From contig JADNRZ010000014.1 of assembly GCA_015501605.1 (NCBI GenBank), forward strand, positions 868,001-932,000: a stretch of DNA of 64,000 nt, in the 5' to 3' direction. The stretch comes from Panaeolus papilionaceus (lineage: Eukaryota; Basidiomycota; Agaricomycetes; Agaricales). Shown in pieces: positions 24,556 to 35,752 of this stretch. Each line of letters begins with the position of its first letter. Position 1 is the stretch's first letter. The notes beneath the pieces were generated by a model that saw only the letters and a program-made list of their open reading frames with translations, made no database searches and was not told the origin of the DNA. A program made the translations under genes and the position numbers.

Positions 24556-25404
24556 GGAGAGATAAAGGGATATGTCATTTCCTCTAGAATGGACTCGCCT
24601 TATATGCAGTAACGCGCCTCGAGGCGTCCACTACATAGGCGTGCAAGGCCCGAGATGGATTTCTTGGGACCATGTGGCCCACACAGTCAAGCCTGGGAAT
24701 AGGCCATTGAACGGCTCGTTTATTTATGTAAATCGAGCTAGAATGCCACATGGCACACTTGAGAAAACACATCCTCCATAGTCTAGTAATATCATGTGTA
24801 CGGATTCGATTTTATTCGAACCATCCATTGATTGAGTAGATAGACGCCCAAACGTCTGCGGTGACTGCGCCCACCCTGAAGTAATCTAGTCTGATGGAAC
24901 TTCCGACATCGATGGTTCTGGATTTAAGTGGCGTCATGCAGTAAATTTACACCTTTGAAACATGACACATGGGCCAGAGACACCAGCTTCATTTCGAAAC
25001 TCAGTGGTAACTATTCCCAGTCGCACATCGAAAATTTTGCAATGATTTCATAAGTGTAGGTTTGACTTGAGAGTGCATCCTTCTACAACGTGATTCAAGT
25101 AGCAATTAGAGTCAGTCCCTATCTCAAGACCGTCAAGACCTCAGGCTCGGAGCTCGTCAATATTTTCAGGATCTACTAAGTGTGTTCACAGCATGAGGAG
25201 AGACAGATACAGTTTGCCTTAAAGATGGGGGTGCAACGAACGTGTGAAAGAATGGCCACTTTAGGAAAATGATTTTTATTTCAACCTGCTCATCACACCA
25301 GACACCCTTACCGATTTTGCGTCCATGTACCGCTACACAGCCAATATACTTACTTCTACGCCTGTAAGCTCTGATCAACTAATTAATTCCTCTATCAAAT
25401 TTCC
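24556..25404. other. intergenic
   Basis: Separates the divergently arranged BTB-like gene (minus) and F-box gene (plus). It should hold both promoters. No gene or repeat is recognised. Confidence 0.5.
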
Positions 25405-26667
25405 ATGGCCGACCTCAACTTCATCACACTTTCTCCTCCCGTTCCCGACTCACCAGAAAACATCTATGTAGATACCTGGTTAGCAATCAAGCAGGCAAAC
25501 GACAGTCTTGCTTACTTAGAACTACTTTCCCAAAACCTTGACTCCCTCTTGGTCCAAATTCTGGAGCGAAAGAAGGAGTATGAGGCCCACATAGGACGTC
25601 TGCAAATGGAGACCCTGAACATCACCATCAACGACCTCCCAGTTGAGGTTCTGAATAACATATTCTGCCAGTACTTAGCGGGGCCCAATCCGCATCCACG
25701 TCAACTTAGCTCTTTGGAGTACGACCAACGACCATGGATCCTCTCTTGGGTTTGCAGTTACTGGCGAAATGCCATTCTCGCAAAGGGGCAAATATGGTCG
25801 TCTATCCCCAAAATCAATTTTGCTTTTACAGGCGGATACACACATTATGGCCTTCGCATATTACAAGAGTATATGTTGCGCTCTCGATCACTCCTTATAT
25901 CTGTCCATCTTCACCGGTCACGTTTGAACTCCCAAGACCCTCCATACGCTCTTTTACCATGCATTTTCCGGGATCTGTCACGAATCAAGAATTTGACATT
26001 GAATGTCGAACTGGAGCACATGCGACATCTTCTCCAGCAGTATCCAGCAATATTATACCACCTGAGAGGTTTCGAGTCACTCACTGCACTGAGTCTATTC
26101 TCAGACATTGGCGAATCCGAAGACGAGGGTGGTCCTTTCCTATCGTTTCTAAAAAATTTACCTGCACTCAGAGAGTTGACGTGCGCGGTGGGGTCGAGTA
26201 CGCCAATCCTTCAACGTTTGTTTAAACTACCATTTCCTTGGGAGCAGCTCACATCTCTCACCATTTTTCCTACCAAAAAACACGGATATTCTCGGATTAC
26301 AAGTGATCTTGATATTCTGTGCAATATTCTGTCAATGGCTTGTCAGCTTCGATCACTAAGGCTCACTGATTCAATCGCAACGTGGAATTTTGACCACATA
26401 CCCTCGCCCAAACACATCTTCGCTTCGGGGATTGAACTCCTACGCATCATAGCGAACCCATTCATAACAAACTATATTCTCGGCTCCGTCATTTTGCCCA
26501 ACTTGGTGGATTTGAATATAGGAATTTCGGAGATGAGTGTTCCCGTGCTGCAGTCCCTCCTTTCACGATCCGGTTGTGCTCCAACGAAATGTCGCTTCCA
26601 AGTCTCGCAGTTCCCATTAGCAGACACAGTCATAGCAGACGTTCTTCAGTTGTTTCCACAAATGTGA
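25405..26667 (+). CDS. F-box protein, probably truncated by an in-frame TGA
   Basis: Intronless 420-codon frame from ATG 25405. A short coiled region (residues about 25-65, SLAYLELLSQNLDSLLVQI) precedes an F-box-like motif (INDLPVEVLNNIFCQYL, then WILSWVCSYWRNAILAKGQI), followed by leucine-rich repeat-like sequence (LTALSLFSDIG, LRSLRLTDSI). This is the usual layout of agaric F-box proteins, which recruit substrates to SCF ubiquitin ligases. The frame stops at TGA 26665-26667 but the same frame continues open for 125 codons with LRR-like sequence (VPRLEHLFIASIRVSDPSVV), so the stop looks like a nonsense change or reading error. It is flanked on both sides by BTB-like genes. Confidence 0.75.
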   Translation: MADLNFITLSPPVPDSPENIYVDTWLAIKQANDSLAYLELLSQNLDSLLVQILERKKEYEAHIGRLQMETLNITINDLPVEVLNNIFCQYLAGPNPHPRQLSSLEYDQRPWILSWVCSYWRNAILAKGQIWSSIPKINFAFTGGYTHYGLRILQEYMLRSRSLLISVHLHRSRLNSQDPPYALLPCIFRDLSRIKNLTLNVELEHMRHLLQQYPAILYHLRGFESLTALSLFSDIGESEDEGGPFLSFLKNLPALRELTCAVGSSTPILQRLFKLPFPWEQLTSLTIFPTKKHGYSRITSDLDILCNILSMACQLRSLRLTDSIATWNFDHIPSPKHIFASGIELLRIIANPFITNYILGSVILPNLVDLNIGISEMSVPVLQSLLSRSGCAPTKCRFQVSQFPLADTVIADVLQLFPQM

Positions 26668-27492
26668 ACCCTCGGTATTATAGGTCTTTCCGAGCATTTC
26701 CAATTCCAAGTGTTTTCCGAACCGCATAACGGAGTGTGGTTGGTCCCTCGGCTCGAGCACCTATTCATCGCTTCAATCAGGGTATCGGACCCCAGTGTAG
26801 TCGAAGCAGTTGTTCATGCTCGTAGCTCAGGATCTCAGGTAACACCTATCCAAACTTTATGCTTACGAGGGTCTTTCGTTGCAAAGGAAGCACGAATTAA
26901 AGTCACAGTGCCATTTTTTGATCTTTCAGGGGACCATAGCAAGCTGTTCACCGACAGGAGCTCAGGTCACTTATTCCTGTTTTACATGAGGTCAACAGGA
27001 TATTGCTTTATCCGACTCAATGAGACCCGGGATACGAAGTGGTGAGTTAACGTCTATAATATGCCAATCATATTAATCACTCCGTCAGAATATCCATGCG
27101 CTCGAAAAGCTGTGCAATACAATCGAGGCGGCAATACCCTTCACCGCCGAAGTCATAATCAACAGTCAGTTAACAGGGGTAGGCTTTAAGAGTGGGTTTC
27201 TAGGCTGCGTGCTGATTATAGAACATTATTACAGCTTGGTGACGTTGTTGAACTGGCGACTCGATTGGGCCATTTTTTGGAGCTTTTACACGACCAACCA
27301 TCATCGTGTTCACGGATTGTGGAATGCAGGGAGCGTATACTTCGGGTCCTTCGCCCTTCTTTCTCTGACCCTTGGCCGTTTCAAACGCCACCCATTGGGT
27401 GGACTTGGCGGGAGCATAGTGAACCAAGAGGCGATTCGGGCGACGTAGATACCTATTCGGAACTTGTCTACACAGCAAATCACTCAGGCTGA
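26668..27492 (+). pseudogene. 3' remnant of the F-box gene (after the TGA)
   Basis: 26668-27045 continues the F-box frame past its stop. Downstream, 27089-27178 and 27235-27492 read as two in-frame exons joined by a 56-nt GT-AG intron (NIHALEKLCNTIEAAIPF, then LGDVVELATRLGHFLELLHD), ending in TGA. I could not join the first part to these exons in frame, so they may be later exons of a decaying F-box gene or an unrelated fragment. Confidence 0.4.
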
Positions 27493-27660
27493 TTGATGGG
27501 TTTGCCAATGCATGGAAATATTGCTAGGAACCGTGTATCAACAGTAATATACAAAATTGCGCACTACGTAAATTGAGGCGAATTTAATATAAAGACCTCA
27601 ATAAAAGATATATTTGTAACCGTGATCATGGCTTCAGGAGAATTGCTTGACATGCATCAA

Positions 27661-28867
27661 TTAATGACCCATTCCTGCCAACTCGTCGGCGAAAACGCGC
27701 TGGACGAGCGATGTGAGTGAAGGAGATGGGACAACAGAAACCACAGGTTGAGTAGCTGATTGTTGTGACTGATTTATCACGGAAAAAACAACCGTTTGGT
27801 TAAGATGGGGACATCGAGACCCAACTTGGTGTATTACAGTGGTATCGGGGAAAAGAGTTGATGCAAAAGCACTCATCTGGCCTCTGCCATTATGTACGCG
27901 ATCCGGATTGCAAGAGGAGCACTTATACCCCACACTGCTTATGCCACTGTTCAAGTGCTGTACGAGGGAGGTAGGGTTATAGGACGGCCCCGTTCCATAT
28001 TCGTTGCGCGCATGGTGTATGAGAGCGAGGGTCTCCCACCCAAGTGTCGTCGAGCAAAGACTCGGCTGGAGGGCGCTTATCGGACCGGTGATTAACTCCA
28101 CATAACTTGAGACGAGCCAGCTCCTGATACGGAACGCCCGAGCTACACAGAGTCGCTCCATGGGGTTTGAGAAGGAGCTGTCGAGCGCTTTGATTGCTTT
28201 GTTTCGAATCTGTTGAAGAGCGGATTAAAGGAAATGGATAAGAAGTCAAGAGGACGAAGGATATTAAGCAACAAAATTAAGGCTTCAAATGAGGAGACTT
28301 GCATCGTCAAAGTTCCAGAGTGTAGCGAGACGCAAGGCGCTGATCCACTCCTCCTTCGATATATGGGTTGGATAGTCGGGGATTCTATAAGAGGGGGACG
28401 AGTGGATGTACATTACAGTTCGCATCTGTCAGCTCCCGATGAACTGCGTGCACATAACAGAATACTTACAATAGCCCAAATGCATACATAACATGCAAGA
28501 GATTTTCGAAATCTGTGACCTCAACAGGTAGGATCACAGGCTTATCAGCAGATCTCCCCTCGACCATCGATTTCGCCACCGGGTCTGTACTTTGTTGAGC
28601 AGGGAGCGATGCGGCATCTGCGAATGGGCTTCCTTTTCTGCCTTCGAATGCTACTCGTGGAATTTGAAACAAGATGTCCTTAATCTACACGCGTGCATTC
28701 ATGGTGTTCAGTATCCCAGATGAGTACCATATGGTCCTCGCTGACGTCGCAGAAAACAGGGGTAAGCAGAGATCACTAGTACTTACTTGAACGAATAGAG
28801 GCTCCATAAAGAACCTTGGATGGTGGCGGAGGTTATCCGTTGCTGTATCTGCCTTTGAGTAATTCAT
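27661..28867 (-). CDS. BTB/POZ-like protein with CxxC motif; GC-AG intron
   Basis: Exons 28867-28787, 28684-28470, 28384-28303 (82 nt) and 28209-27661 give 308 aa. Exon 1 ends HHPRFFMEPLFVQ; exon 2 has IKDILFQIPRVAFEGRKGSP, FADAASL and DFENLLHVMYA; the 82-nt exon encodes a PDYPTHISKEEW segment; the last exon has VARAFRIRSWLVSSYVELI, LGWETLALIHHARNEYGTGP, CSSC, HQVGSRC and ends VFADELAGMGH. Intron 3 starts with GCAAGT instead of GT; the exon phase requires this donor. It belongs to the same subgroup as the four gene copies between 29.3 and 34.4 kb and at 41.8-42.9 kb. No lesion seen. Confidence 0.8.
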
Positions 28868-29303
28868 GGTAATATGAGTTAAGGGTGGGACTCGGACATG
28901 AGCTGCCAGTGGATGGTGTTTATATCTAGGATCAGATTATCTGTTGATGGCTCCTCTGGTTTCCACCACGAGGCGATCAAGGGTCAGGTCAAAGATGTCG
29001 ATTGACTTTGACTTTTCAAGAGATTTAAATTATCCCATAGAATAGGGGTTTTTTCACGTCCACTAGAGGACTTGCGTGTGACGAATGAAACAATTTCCGA
29101 GATTCGACAAAGCTGGTGACTGGGAAGGCGCCCGTTAAGTAATAACTCATCAAAGCAATTATGTATACATATACGTATTACATAGCTTTACTGGTGCATT
29201 GGAATGAGGCTTGGGTTTGTTACCGGGTTGCTATTATTATTACAGGTACACTGCTCCGATCCTACCATCGGACGTATGATATGATAAAGGCGTGCCGGAG
29301 TCC
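28868..29303. other. short intergenic spacer
   Basis: Holds the promoter of the minus-strand gene starting at 28867 and the 3' flank of the next copy. Nothing else seen. Confidence 0.5.
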
Positions 29304-30333
29304 TCAATTTGACATCCCTTCTAGCTCATCCTCAAAAGTTCGCTCTATGATTGCTAGAAGTGACGAATCTCTTCTTTCAAATCCTGTTTTTTGTGGTGCC
29401 ACTCTAACTGTAAGTGGAAAGTGCGCATTATGACAGTTGGCTGTTCCGCTGGCGCCGAGACTGTGCATGCCCGAGCACCATTGTACTGGACATGTGAAAA
29501 TGAATCCACCACCGGAATTATTCAGGTGGTTTGCCAGACGCGGCAGATCCCCATATAGTGCCCAGTCATACTCAGTTCGAGCTTGATGGAGCAAAGCGAG
29601 AGTCTTCCAGCCAAGTGAATCTGCGCATTTGCTTGCTTCGAGGGCCTGTGTACTACCCCCGACGAGGTCATAACATCCAGAAATGAGCCATTCACGGTAT
29701 TTGAACTCGCGGGCAACAGAGATGCGCTCAACGGGATCCGTGATACCTTCATCGAGTGCCTGTGTGGATTTAGTCTGAATCTGCGAAAACAATTATTAGG
29801 CGAGTGTGCCTCAAAACACCATTACGGCACTCACGTCGCTGAAGTTCCATGTAGTGGCAAGGCGCAATGCGCTTCTCCATTGTTCATTGGAGATATCAGA
29901 TGGATAATCAGGGAAGCTAGGACAAATTGCCGAGATATCGATAAGCCACTGCAAGCCTCGAAGAACATATACAAATTATGATGCTCACACTAAACCAGAT
30001 GCATACATCACATGCAACAGATTCTCGAAGTCCTTAACCGCAACCGGTAGTATAACAGGTTTATCGGTGGTCCTGCCTTCGGCCGTGGTGTCATTTTGAG
30101 TGGGAAGAGACGCGGCATCTGCGAAAGGACTGCCTTCTTGTCCCTCGAATGCCACTCGAGGAACTTGAAAGAGAGTGTTTTGAACCTAGGATGTGGTAAG
30201 TATTCCCACAAGATTGACGGCAGTAGCTAAAACATACTTGAACGAACAGAGGTTCGATGAAGAACAAGGGGTGGCGCTGAACAGGCTCTTGAGGGGCAGT
30301 GTTGGATTGACTATCTGGTTGTGAATTCGTCAT
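29304..30333 (-). CDS. BTB/POZ-like protein with CxxC-type C-terminus
   Basis: Exons 30333-30238, 30185-29989, 29916-29835 (82 nt) and 29780-29304 give 283 aa. Exon 1 ends RHPLFFIEPLFVQ; exon 2 reads VQNTLFQVPRVAFEGQEGSP, FADAASL, KPVILPVAVKDFENLLHV; the 82-nt exon has FPDYPSDISNEQWRSALRL; the last exon has DPVERISVAREFKYREWLIS, LGWKTLALLHQARTEYDW, TCPVQWC and ends TFEDELEGMSN. The CxxC is CPVQWC here (three residues between the Cys), unlike most copies. All four exons are intact. Its promoter is almost duplicated near 41.3 kb. Confidence 0.8.
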
Positions 30334-30394
30334 AGTAGGACTAGTGGACTTGAGGGGCAGGAAAAATTGGTTTTGAGCTCCAGGTGAGGGTCTA

Positions 30395-30650
30395 CACTGA
30401 GCTTATAAAGTGCAATTCATTCGTCCCTTCGTTGCAATTCTGCCAATGGACGGTCAGGGGGCAGCTGCAGAGATGCGCAGTTCTTCGTATCTCACGAGTC
30501 TGAGTCACACCTCACAATGCACAGGCACTCAAACTCCATTCGAGTAAATACAGCATGTACGTTCATTAGCCAAACATTCCGAAGAATTCACATCTTGTGT
30601 AGATGCATTCAAGTGATCAGGTAATCTTCCATAACGAACCCTCAAATTCT
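30395..30650 (-). promoter_or_regulatory. promoter of the BTB-like gene at 29304-30333
   Basis: A TATA-like CTTTATAAGC (minus strand, 30401-30410) lies about 70 nt upstream of the start codon. The upstream 200 nt closely match 41276-41490, sharing for example GTGCAATTC and TTCTTCGTATCTCACGA. Two separate copies of the same non-coding block upstream of family members argue that this is the functional promoter. Confidence 0.55.
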
Positions 30651-30680
30651 AAAACCAATCAAGGATGTAGTTTTCCATAT

Positions 30681-31797
30681 TGCGAGGATCTGTGCTCGCC
30701 ACACGCAGATCTACGTGTCACTCCATCCCCTCTCCCTCTCTCTCCTTGTATCCACCATGTACTATTCTAGCGCGAGCTGCTCTCCGTGCGCAGCTCGCGC
30801 CTATTTCTCTTTTGTCCCACACTTCCCACCCTTTACTTACTACACAATTACGGTACACATCACATCAAATCTCAGGTGTCTCGTACTGTACCATTTCGAT
30901 CTATTCGGCAGTCCCGTGTCCTAGACCCCCCTGCTGAGGCAGAATCTGGGCCCATGTCCCATCCAAGTTGGCAGAATGGGACACCTCCTGGCTCAGCCCA
31001 GTCCTGGTGCAAACCTTGGCCGAAATTTTGTCCCATGCCGAACTTTGCCCTATGTCCCATGTCCCAACCCATGCAGCCAAGTTCCATTATTCGGCAAACG
31101 TGTCCCAAGTCCCACCCCCCTGCAGAACTGATCGAAATGGTACAGTATTCGGAAACTGGTACGGCGTACCTCCTTGTCCAGACAATTAATTGCTTTTATA
31201 TCTCCCCCTTTCCCCTATCCTTTCCGTCACAAATCTGTACACAACGTTTTCAACCCTCATGCCATACATACTTCATCCTTCACAAGACCTAATTATCACA
31301 TCATTCCCATAAACGCTTGTCGGCACTCCTTTCATTTATCATCAAATTTTACAATCATCATACCTCTTGCAATTTCTCAATGCCGTGTTCTCATTCTAGA
31401 GTTTCATTCTCCGTAAACACTTTGTCAGTGCTCTTTCCCAAATTCATCTTATCGCTCTGAGCAAGATCTTATATTTAACTTGATCTCATTCTCCCCCTCT
31501 TTACTCATTTATGATCGTTACACTCATCCTGGACACCACTTCCGTTCTAACTCTAAAATTCACAGATACCTCAGATACCTACGTTACCCTTGAACACAAA
31601 ATTGCATACTACATTCACATTAACTAGTTTTTTGTACTCGTTTAGCTACATTTATAGTTTTAGTCTGGCAGCTAGGGGGTCGTTGGGTGACTGGGGCTCA
31701 TCCTCCACCGTCCATCGGCCCTCGACCTGGGAGGTGTGGGTTCAAACCACACTTCTCATCCCCACATGTATGCCGCCATTACCCTAAGCCTCTCACA
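30681..31797 (+). mobile_element. composite CT-rich repeat element, copy 2 (diverged)
   Basis: Starts with TGCGAGGATCTGTGCTCG, matching the head TGTGAAGATCTGTGCACG of copies 3 and 4, and ends in a tail related to theirs (CCGTCCATCGGCCCTCGACC). The tail keeps a tRNA-like T arm, TGTGG-GTTCAAA-CCACA (31735-31751), and an A-box-like TGGCAGCTAGGGGG just before it. The interior is CT-rich and contains an 11-bp perfect hairpin (30770-30800) and a small inverted-repeat element (30886-31145). The tail ends exactly where the 3' end of the BTB-like gene at 31798-32735 is lost. The assignment is weaker than for copies 3 and 4. Confidence 0.4.
30886..31145. mobile_element. 260-bp TA-flanked inverted-repeat element
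   Basis: Terminal inverted repeats of 16 bp (CTGTACCATTTCGATC at 30886-30901 and its complement at 31130-31145) flanked by TA at 30884-30885 and 31146-31147. The interior has several TGTCCCAT / ATGGGACA words in both orientations. No coding capacity. The TIR differs from that of the 666-bp element, so this is a second MITE-like family. Confidence 0.7.
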
Positions 31798-32735
31798 GCG
31801 AGAACCGATACGGTGTTCCGGGGGTTCCGTATATATATCAAAATCACCACTATCCATCTCAATAGCAACATGGCGCTTAGGACATGAAGGGCATCTGTAC
31901 CCTATACCACTGTTTCCGCTATTGAGGTACTCTGCTAATTTCACAGGATCTTGCGATGGCCCAGTCCCGTACTCGTTTCGGGCATAGTATATGAGAGCAA
32001 GTGCCTCCCAACCGAGTGTCGCTGCACAGCCCCTTGGTTTCAGCGTCTCTGCAGGACCTGTAATCAGCTCTCCATATCCTGAGATGAGCCAACTGCGGAT
32101 ACGGAACTCGCGGGCTACAGAGATGCGTTCAATGGGATCTGTGGCTGTATTGGTCTCGAGAACTTTTATCGCTTTGTTGCGAATCTGGATAAAGGTTGGT
32201 GGAATGGGCTATCATTGTAGGGATAGAATGAGATTTTAAAATGATTGACTCACATCATCAAAGTTCCAGAGCGTGGCGAGGCGCAAGGCACCTTTATATT
32301 GGTCATTTGAGATGTCAGCTGGGTAGTTGGGGATCCTAGACAGGTAGGTTATAAGAAGGATGTGAACAAAAATCACCAATGGCAGGAGAGGCCTACAGTA
32401 AACCAGATGTGTACATCACATGTAGCAGGCTCTCGAAATCGTTGACCTCGACAGGCAGAATGACAGGATTTCAGCGGTGCTGCCCTCGGCCAATGAGTTG
32501 GGATCTTGTTGAGTGGACAGGGATGCAGCATCTGTGAACGGACTGCCTTCTTGTCCTTCGAACGCCACACGTGGAATTTGGGAAAGAGTGTCTTGAACCT
32601 ACATGAGAAATGGGATGTGAGGGTGAAAGAGGTAGTCGATCATAAAGGTCTTACCTGTACGAATAATTGTCCCATGAAAAACGTAGGGTGGCGCTGAATA
32701 CTTCGAGCTGTTGTGTTCAGTTGCGTGTCGTACAT
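31798..32735 (-). pseudogene. BTB-like gene, frameshifted and 3' truncated
   Basis: Closest to the copy at 33313-34382. Exon 1 32735-32655 (RHPTFFMGQLFVQ), exon 2 32598-32397, 82-nt exon 32335-32254, last exon from 32184. Exon 2 is 202 nt against 203 in the sister gene: the sister has GCTGATAAGCCTGTC where this copy has GCTGAAATCCTGTC, a 1-nt loss near 32466-32470 that shifts the frame into a TGA before the end of the exon. The last exon is open through CPSC and HRIGSRC but then leaves the family sequence at about 31798, where the repeat-element tail begins, so the final conserved block (ERIFADELAGM type) is missing. Two independent lesions make it a pseudogene. Confidence 0.8.
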
Positions 32736-33312
32736 TGTGGTGTGTTGGGTGATAAAGTGAGCAAGGTATGAGTCTTGTGGCTAGTTGGCGCACATTATAT
32801 ATGAAATTGGGCATCGTCACTGTACTTTGTCTATAGACCGTGCAGCGTGTATTGAAGTACATGACTGCAGTGCAATATAATACTTTTACCCCAACAGCAC
32901 TGTACCCATTATTTTTCAGAAGCCATCCTATCCGTTTACTTGTCTCAAAGAGCTATCCTATCCTGGATGACATGATTGAGAAATAACGTGGAACGGACTG
33001 GTCTATTCCAAGGTGAATGATGACATAATGACAGCACAAATGAAGGTGTGTTCCTTGAGCTGACTTATTGGTGCAGCTGATTAGCCAATAAGCGCTTAAT
33101 GTCGAAGGATAAAGTTACGATGAGGCTACTTGATGCTTTGGAGTTATTGCGTGAGAGCTTTATCTATGAGTTCACATACTTGGGTAATGTGGTACGTTGA
33201 CCATGGTATGTAAATTGCACAACTTGAATTGAAACTAGTACAGGCGTACAAGAACTAGGAAGTAGGAAGGGTAAATGGAAAATGTATAGCTGCGGATTCG
33301 AGATAATCAACA
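32736..33312. other. intergenic, promoter of the 31.8-32.7 kb pseudogene
   Basis: Contains TTATATATGAAATTGGGC (plus strand, near 32793), matching the TATA region upstream of the gene at 41812-42869. The rest has no recognised feature. Confidence 0.4.
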
Positions 33313-34382
33313 TCAAGCATCCATTCCTGCCAATTCATGGGCAAAAATACGCTCTATAAGAGACAAAAGAATAGGAGAACCGACTGTGATCGCGACACTT
33401 TTGTCTGTCTGTTGAGAAGCTGCCACCGAGAAGACCACTGTCCCATTGCTTTCGGGACAAAGAGAACCCACTTGGTGTAATCTAAACTCACGATGGATCT
33501 GACCTGGTCCACGAACAACAGCAATGTCACACAAAGGACACTCGTACGATATATCAGTGTTTCCGGAATTTAGGAACTGCACTAGGTGTTGAGGATTATG
33601 CGATGGCCCAGTCCCGTACTCGTTGCGGGCATAATATATGAGGGCAAGTGCCTCCCAACCCAACACCGCTACACAACGGCCGGGCTCAAGCGCTTCTGCA
33701 TGGCCTGTAATAAGCTCTGTGTAGCCTGAGATGAGCCAGCGGCGAATACGGAACTCCCGGGCTACGGAGATGCGCTCGAACGGATCTGTAATTGTGTTGG
33801 TTTCGAGAGCCCCAATGGCCTTGGTACGAATCTAGGTAGCATTTAATGAATGGGAGGATTTGCCAGAGATAATATAAGATATTGAACAAGTGGACTGACA
33901 TCATCAAAGTTCCAGAGCGTGGCAAGGCGCAAGGCACCTTTCCATTGATTGTTTGAGATGTCAGATGGGTAGTTGGGAATCCTGGACGTGTTGGTCGTGA
34001 GAAGGGCGTGAGCGAGAATGATCAAGGGCAGGCACGGCTTACAATAATCCAGATGCATACATCACATGTAACAGACTCTCAAAATCGCTGACCTTGACGG
34101 GCAGAATGACAGGCTTATCAGCGGTGCTGCCCTCAGCCAACGTATTGGGGTCTTGTTGAGTGGGCAGGGATGCGGCATCTGCGAACGGACTGCCTTCTCG
34201 TCCTTCGAACGCCACACGTGGAATTTGGAAAAGAGTGTCTTGAACCTACATGAGAAATGGAATGTGAGGGTGAGAGAGGTAGTCGATCATAAAGGTCTTA
34301 CCTGCACGAATAATTGTTCCATGAAAAACGTAGGGTGGCGCCGAATACTTCGAGCTGCTGTGTCTGGTTGCATGTCGTCCAT
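33313..34382 (-). CDS. BTB/POZ-like protein with CxxC and HxxGSxC motifs
   Basis: Exons 34382-34302, 34245-34043, 33981-33900 (82 nt) and 33831-33313 give 294 aa, all intact. Exon 1 ends RHPTFFMEQLFVQ; exon 2 has VQDTLFQIPRVAFEGREGSP, FADAASLPTQQD, KPVILPVKVSDFESLLHVMY; the 82-nt exon gives IPNYPSDISNNQWKGALRLA; the last exon has DPFERISVAREFRIRRWLIS, LGWEALALIYYARNEYGTGP, CPLC, HQVGSLC and ends ERIFAHELAGMDA. It is the intact sister of the pseudogene next to it, by tandem duplication, and is the reference used here to locate that gene's 1-nt loss. Confidence 0.82.
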
Positions 34383-35752
34383 TATGGTGTGGTGGGTGAT
34401 AATGCGAGCAAAGTCTCAGTTTGTGGGCGTACCTTTTATCGGAAATTTGACATCTTCACCGCACTTTGTCCATGAGGTGCGAATGTGTCAGGGGGTCTAG
34501 AAGGCTCCCGCATTCGGCATCCAATACGATACAATTGGTCTAGAGGTGCCTTCAAGTAGCTTCGTTGAACGAGATTACACTCCACGTCTATGACTTAATA
34601 TTCCATCTAATTTTGAATGGCAGTTGCGGTCCCCTTGATGAGCCTCTTGGAGTCTTGATCGTTTGAAATTTATGCACATGTGGTGGTCAGAAGGAAACAA
34701 AGAGGTAAAGCCTATACATTCCGCATGTACACACCAAATGTTCCATATACATATCTTTTAGCACATGCGAGTAGTTGTGTCATTAGCCAGCAGAATAAGG
34801 ACTATCGTGTCATTTACATTTGTACGTCAAGATAGGGGCTTGACAAACGTATTTGGAAAGTTTGGCATAGCTTGGCATGTTCAGACGAAACTTTGCTTTC
34901 AGATCGTCATCATCGCGTCGTCCGCGTCACTCTTCGTCCTTCTGCTATGATCATCTTCCCTTTTACACAGATATCCTTCTTGCTAGCATAACGTGTTCTC
35001 TTGGATCGGGTTATGCATATCCTGTTGTATAACACCACTCTGCACCCCTAACAGTGTCATAGGCGTGGTGGGGCTGGGAATAGTTCTCCGAGACAAGTAG
35101 ACGGATAGCATGACTCATGGAAAATAATGGTCTCGGTGCTATTGGAGCTTTTAGTTGAGTTTTACTTGATTTTTATTCACATCTAGGATGCTCATTTCGT
35201 TGGTTCGCCTTCAAGTTGCTCCATCCGCCAACCCTCCCTCCAGACCGTTTCCGACGTCATACTTTTTTATTCCACTCCCTGCCCTCTTTCTAACCTCACC
35301 TCACCTCACGATTTCGGAATCTGACTATCCTCGACATGCACTGTCAATGTACTGCATGTGTCCTAGTCACACACGATTTGAGTTGTAACGCAATGGGTGT
35401 GAAGCCTGGGTAGTGCCTTGGAGACGCTATCTTGCAGAGAGTCGTTAGGATTGAGGTGTTCTGTCCCCGAATTAGGGGTGCAAGGTCTTTGAAGGGGCTT
35501 CCGACTTTACAACAGGCAAAAGCTGACTGCTTTGATACCTTTTGTTGCGTCTTGACTCGTACACATCAGCAGAGCCAGGTATGGATGTTATGAATTGATT
35601 TCGCGGGATACAGTTTCTTTTCTTCCCTTCCCGTTATCAACTATTATTTCTTCAATCAAGGTGGATGGATTAACGCCGCTCATATTTTAAGGACACCAAT
35701 GATGCACGTTTTACATTTATATATGTCTGGTTACCACTACTGGTTGATTTAT
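34383..35752. other. intergenic
   Basis: The first 120 nt resemble the upstream regions of the related copies at 32736 and 42870 and are the likely promoter of the gene starting at 34382. A short CTCACCTCACCTCACG run lies near 35293. No gene found. Confidence 0.5.

Noticed and set aside
31672..31768. Functional tRNA gene
   Set aside because: Only the T arm folds well; a full cloverleaf with anticodon arm and acceptor stem could not be drawn, and the sequence is shared with repeat-element tails.
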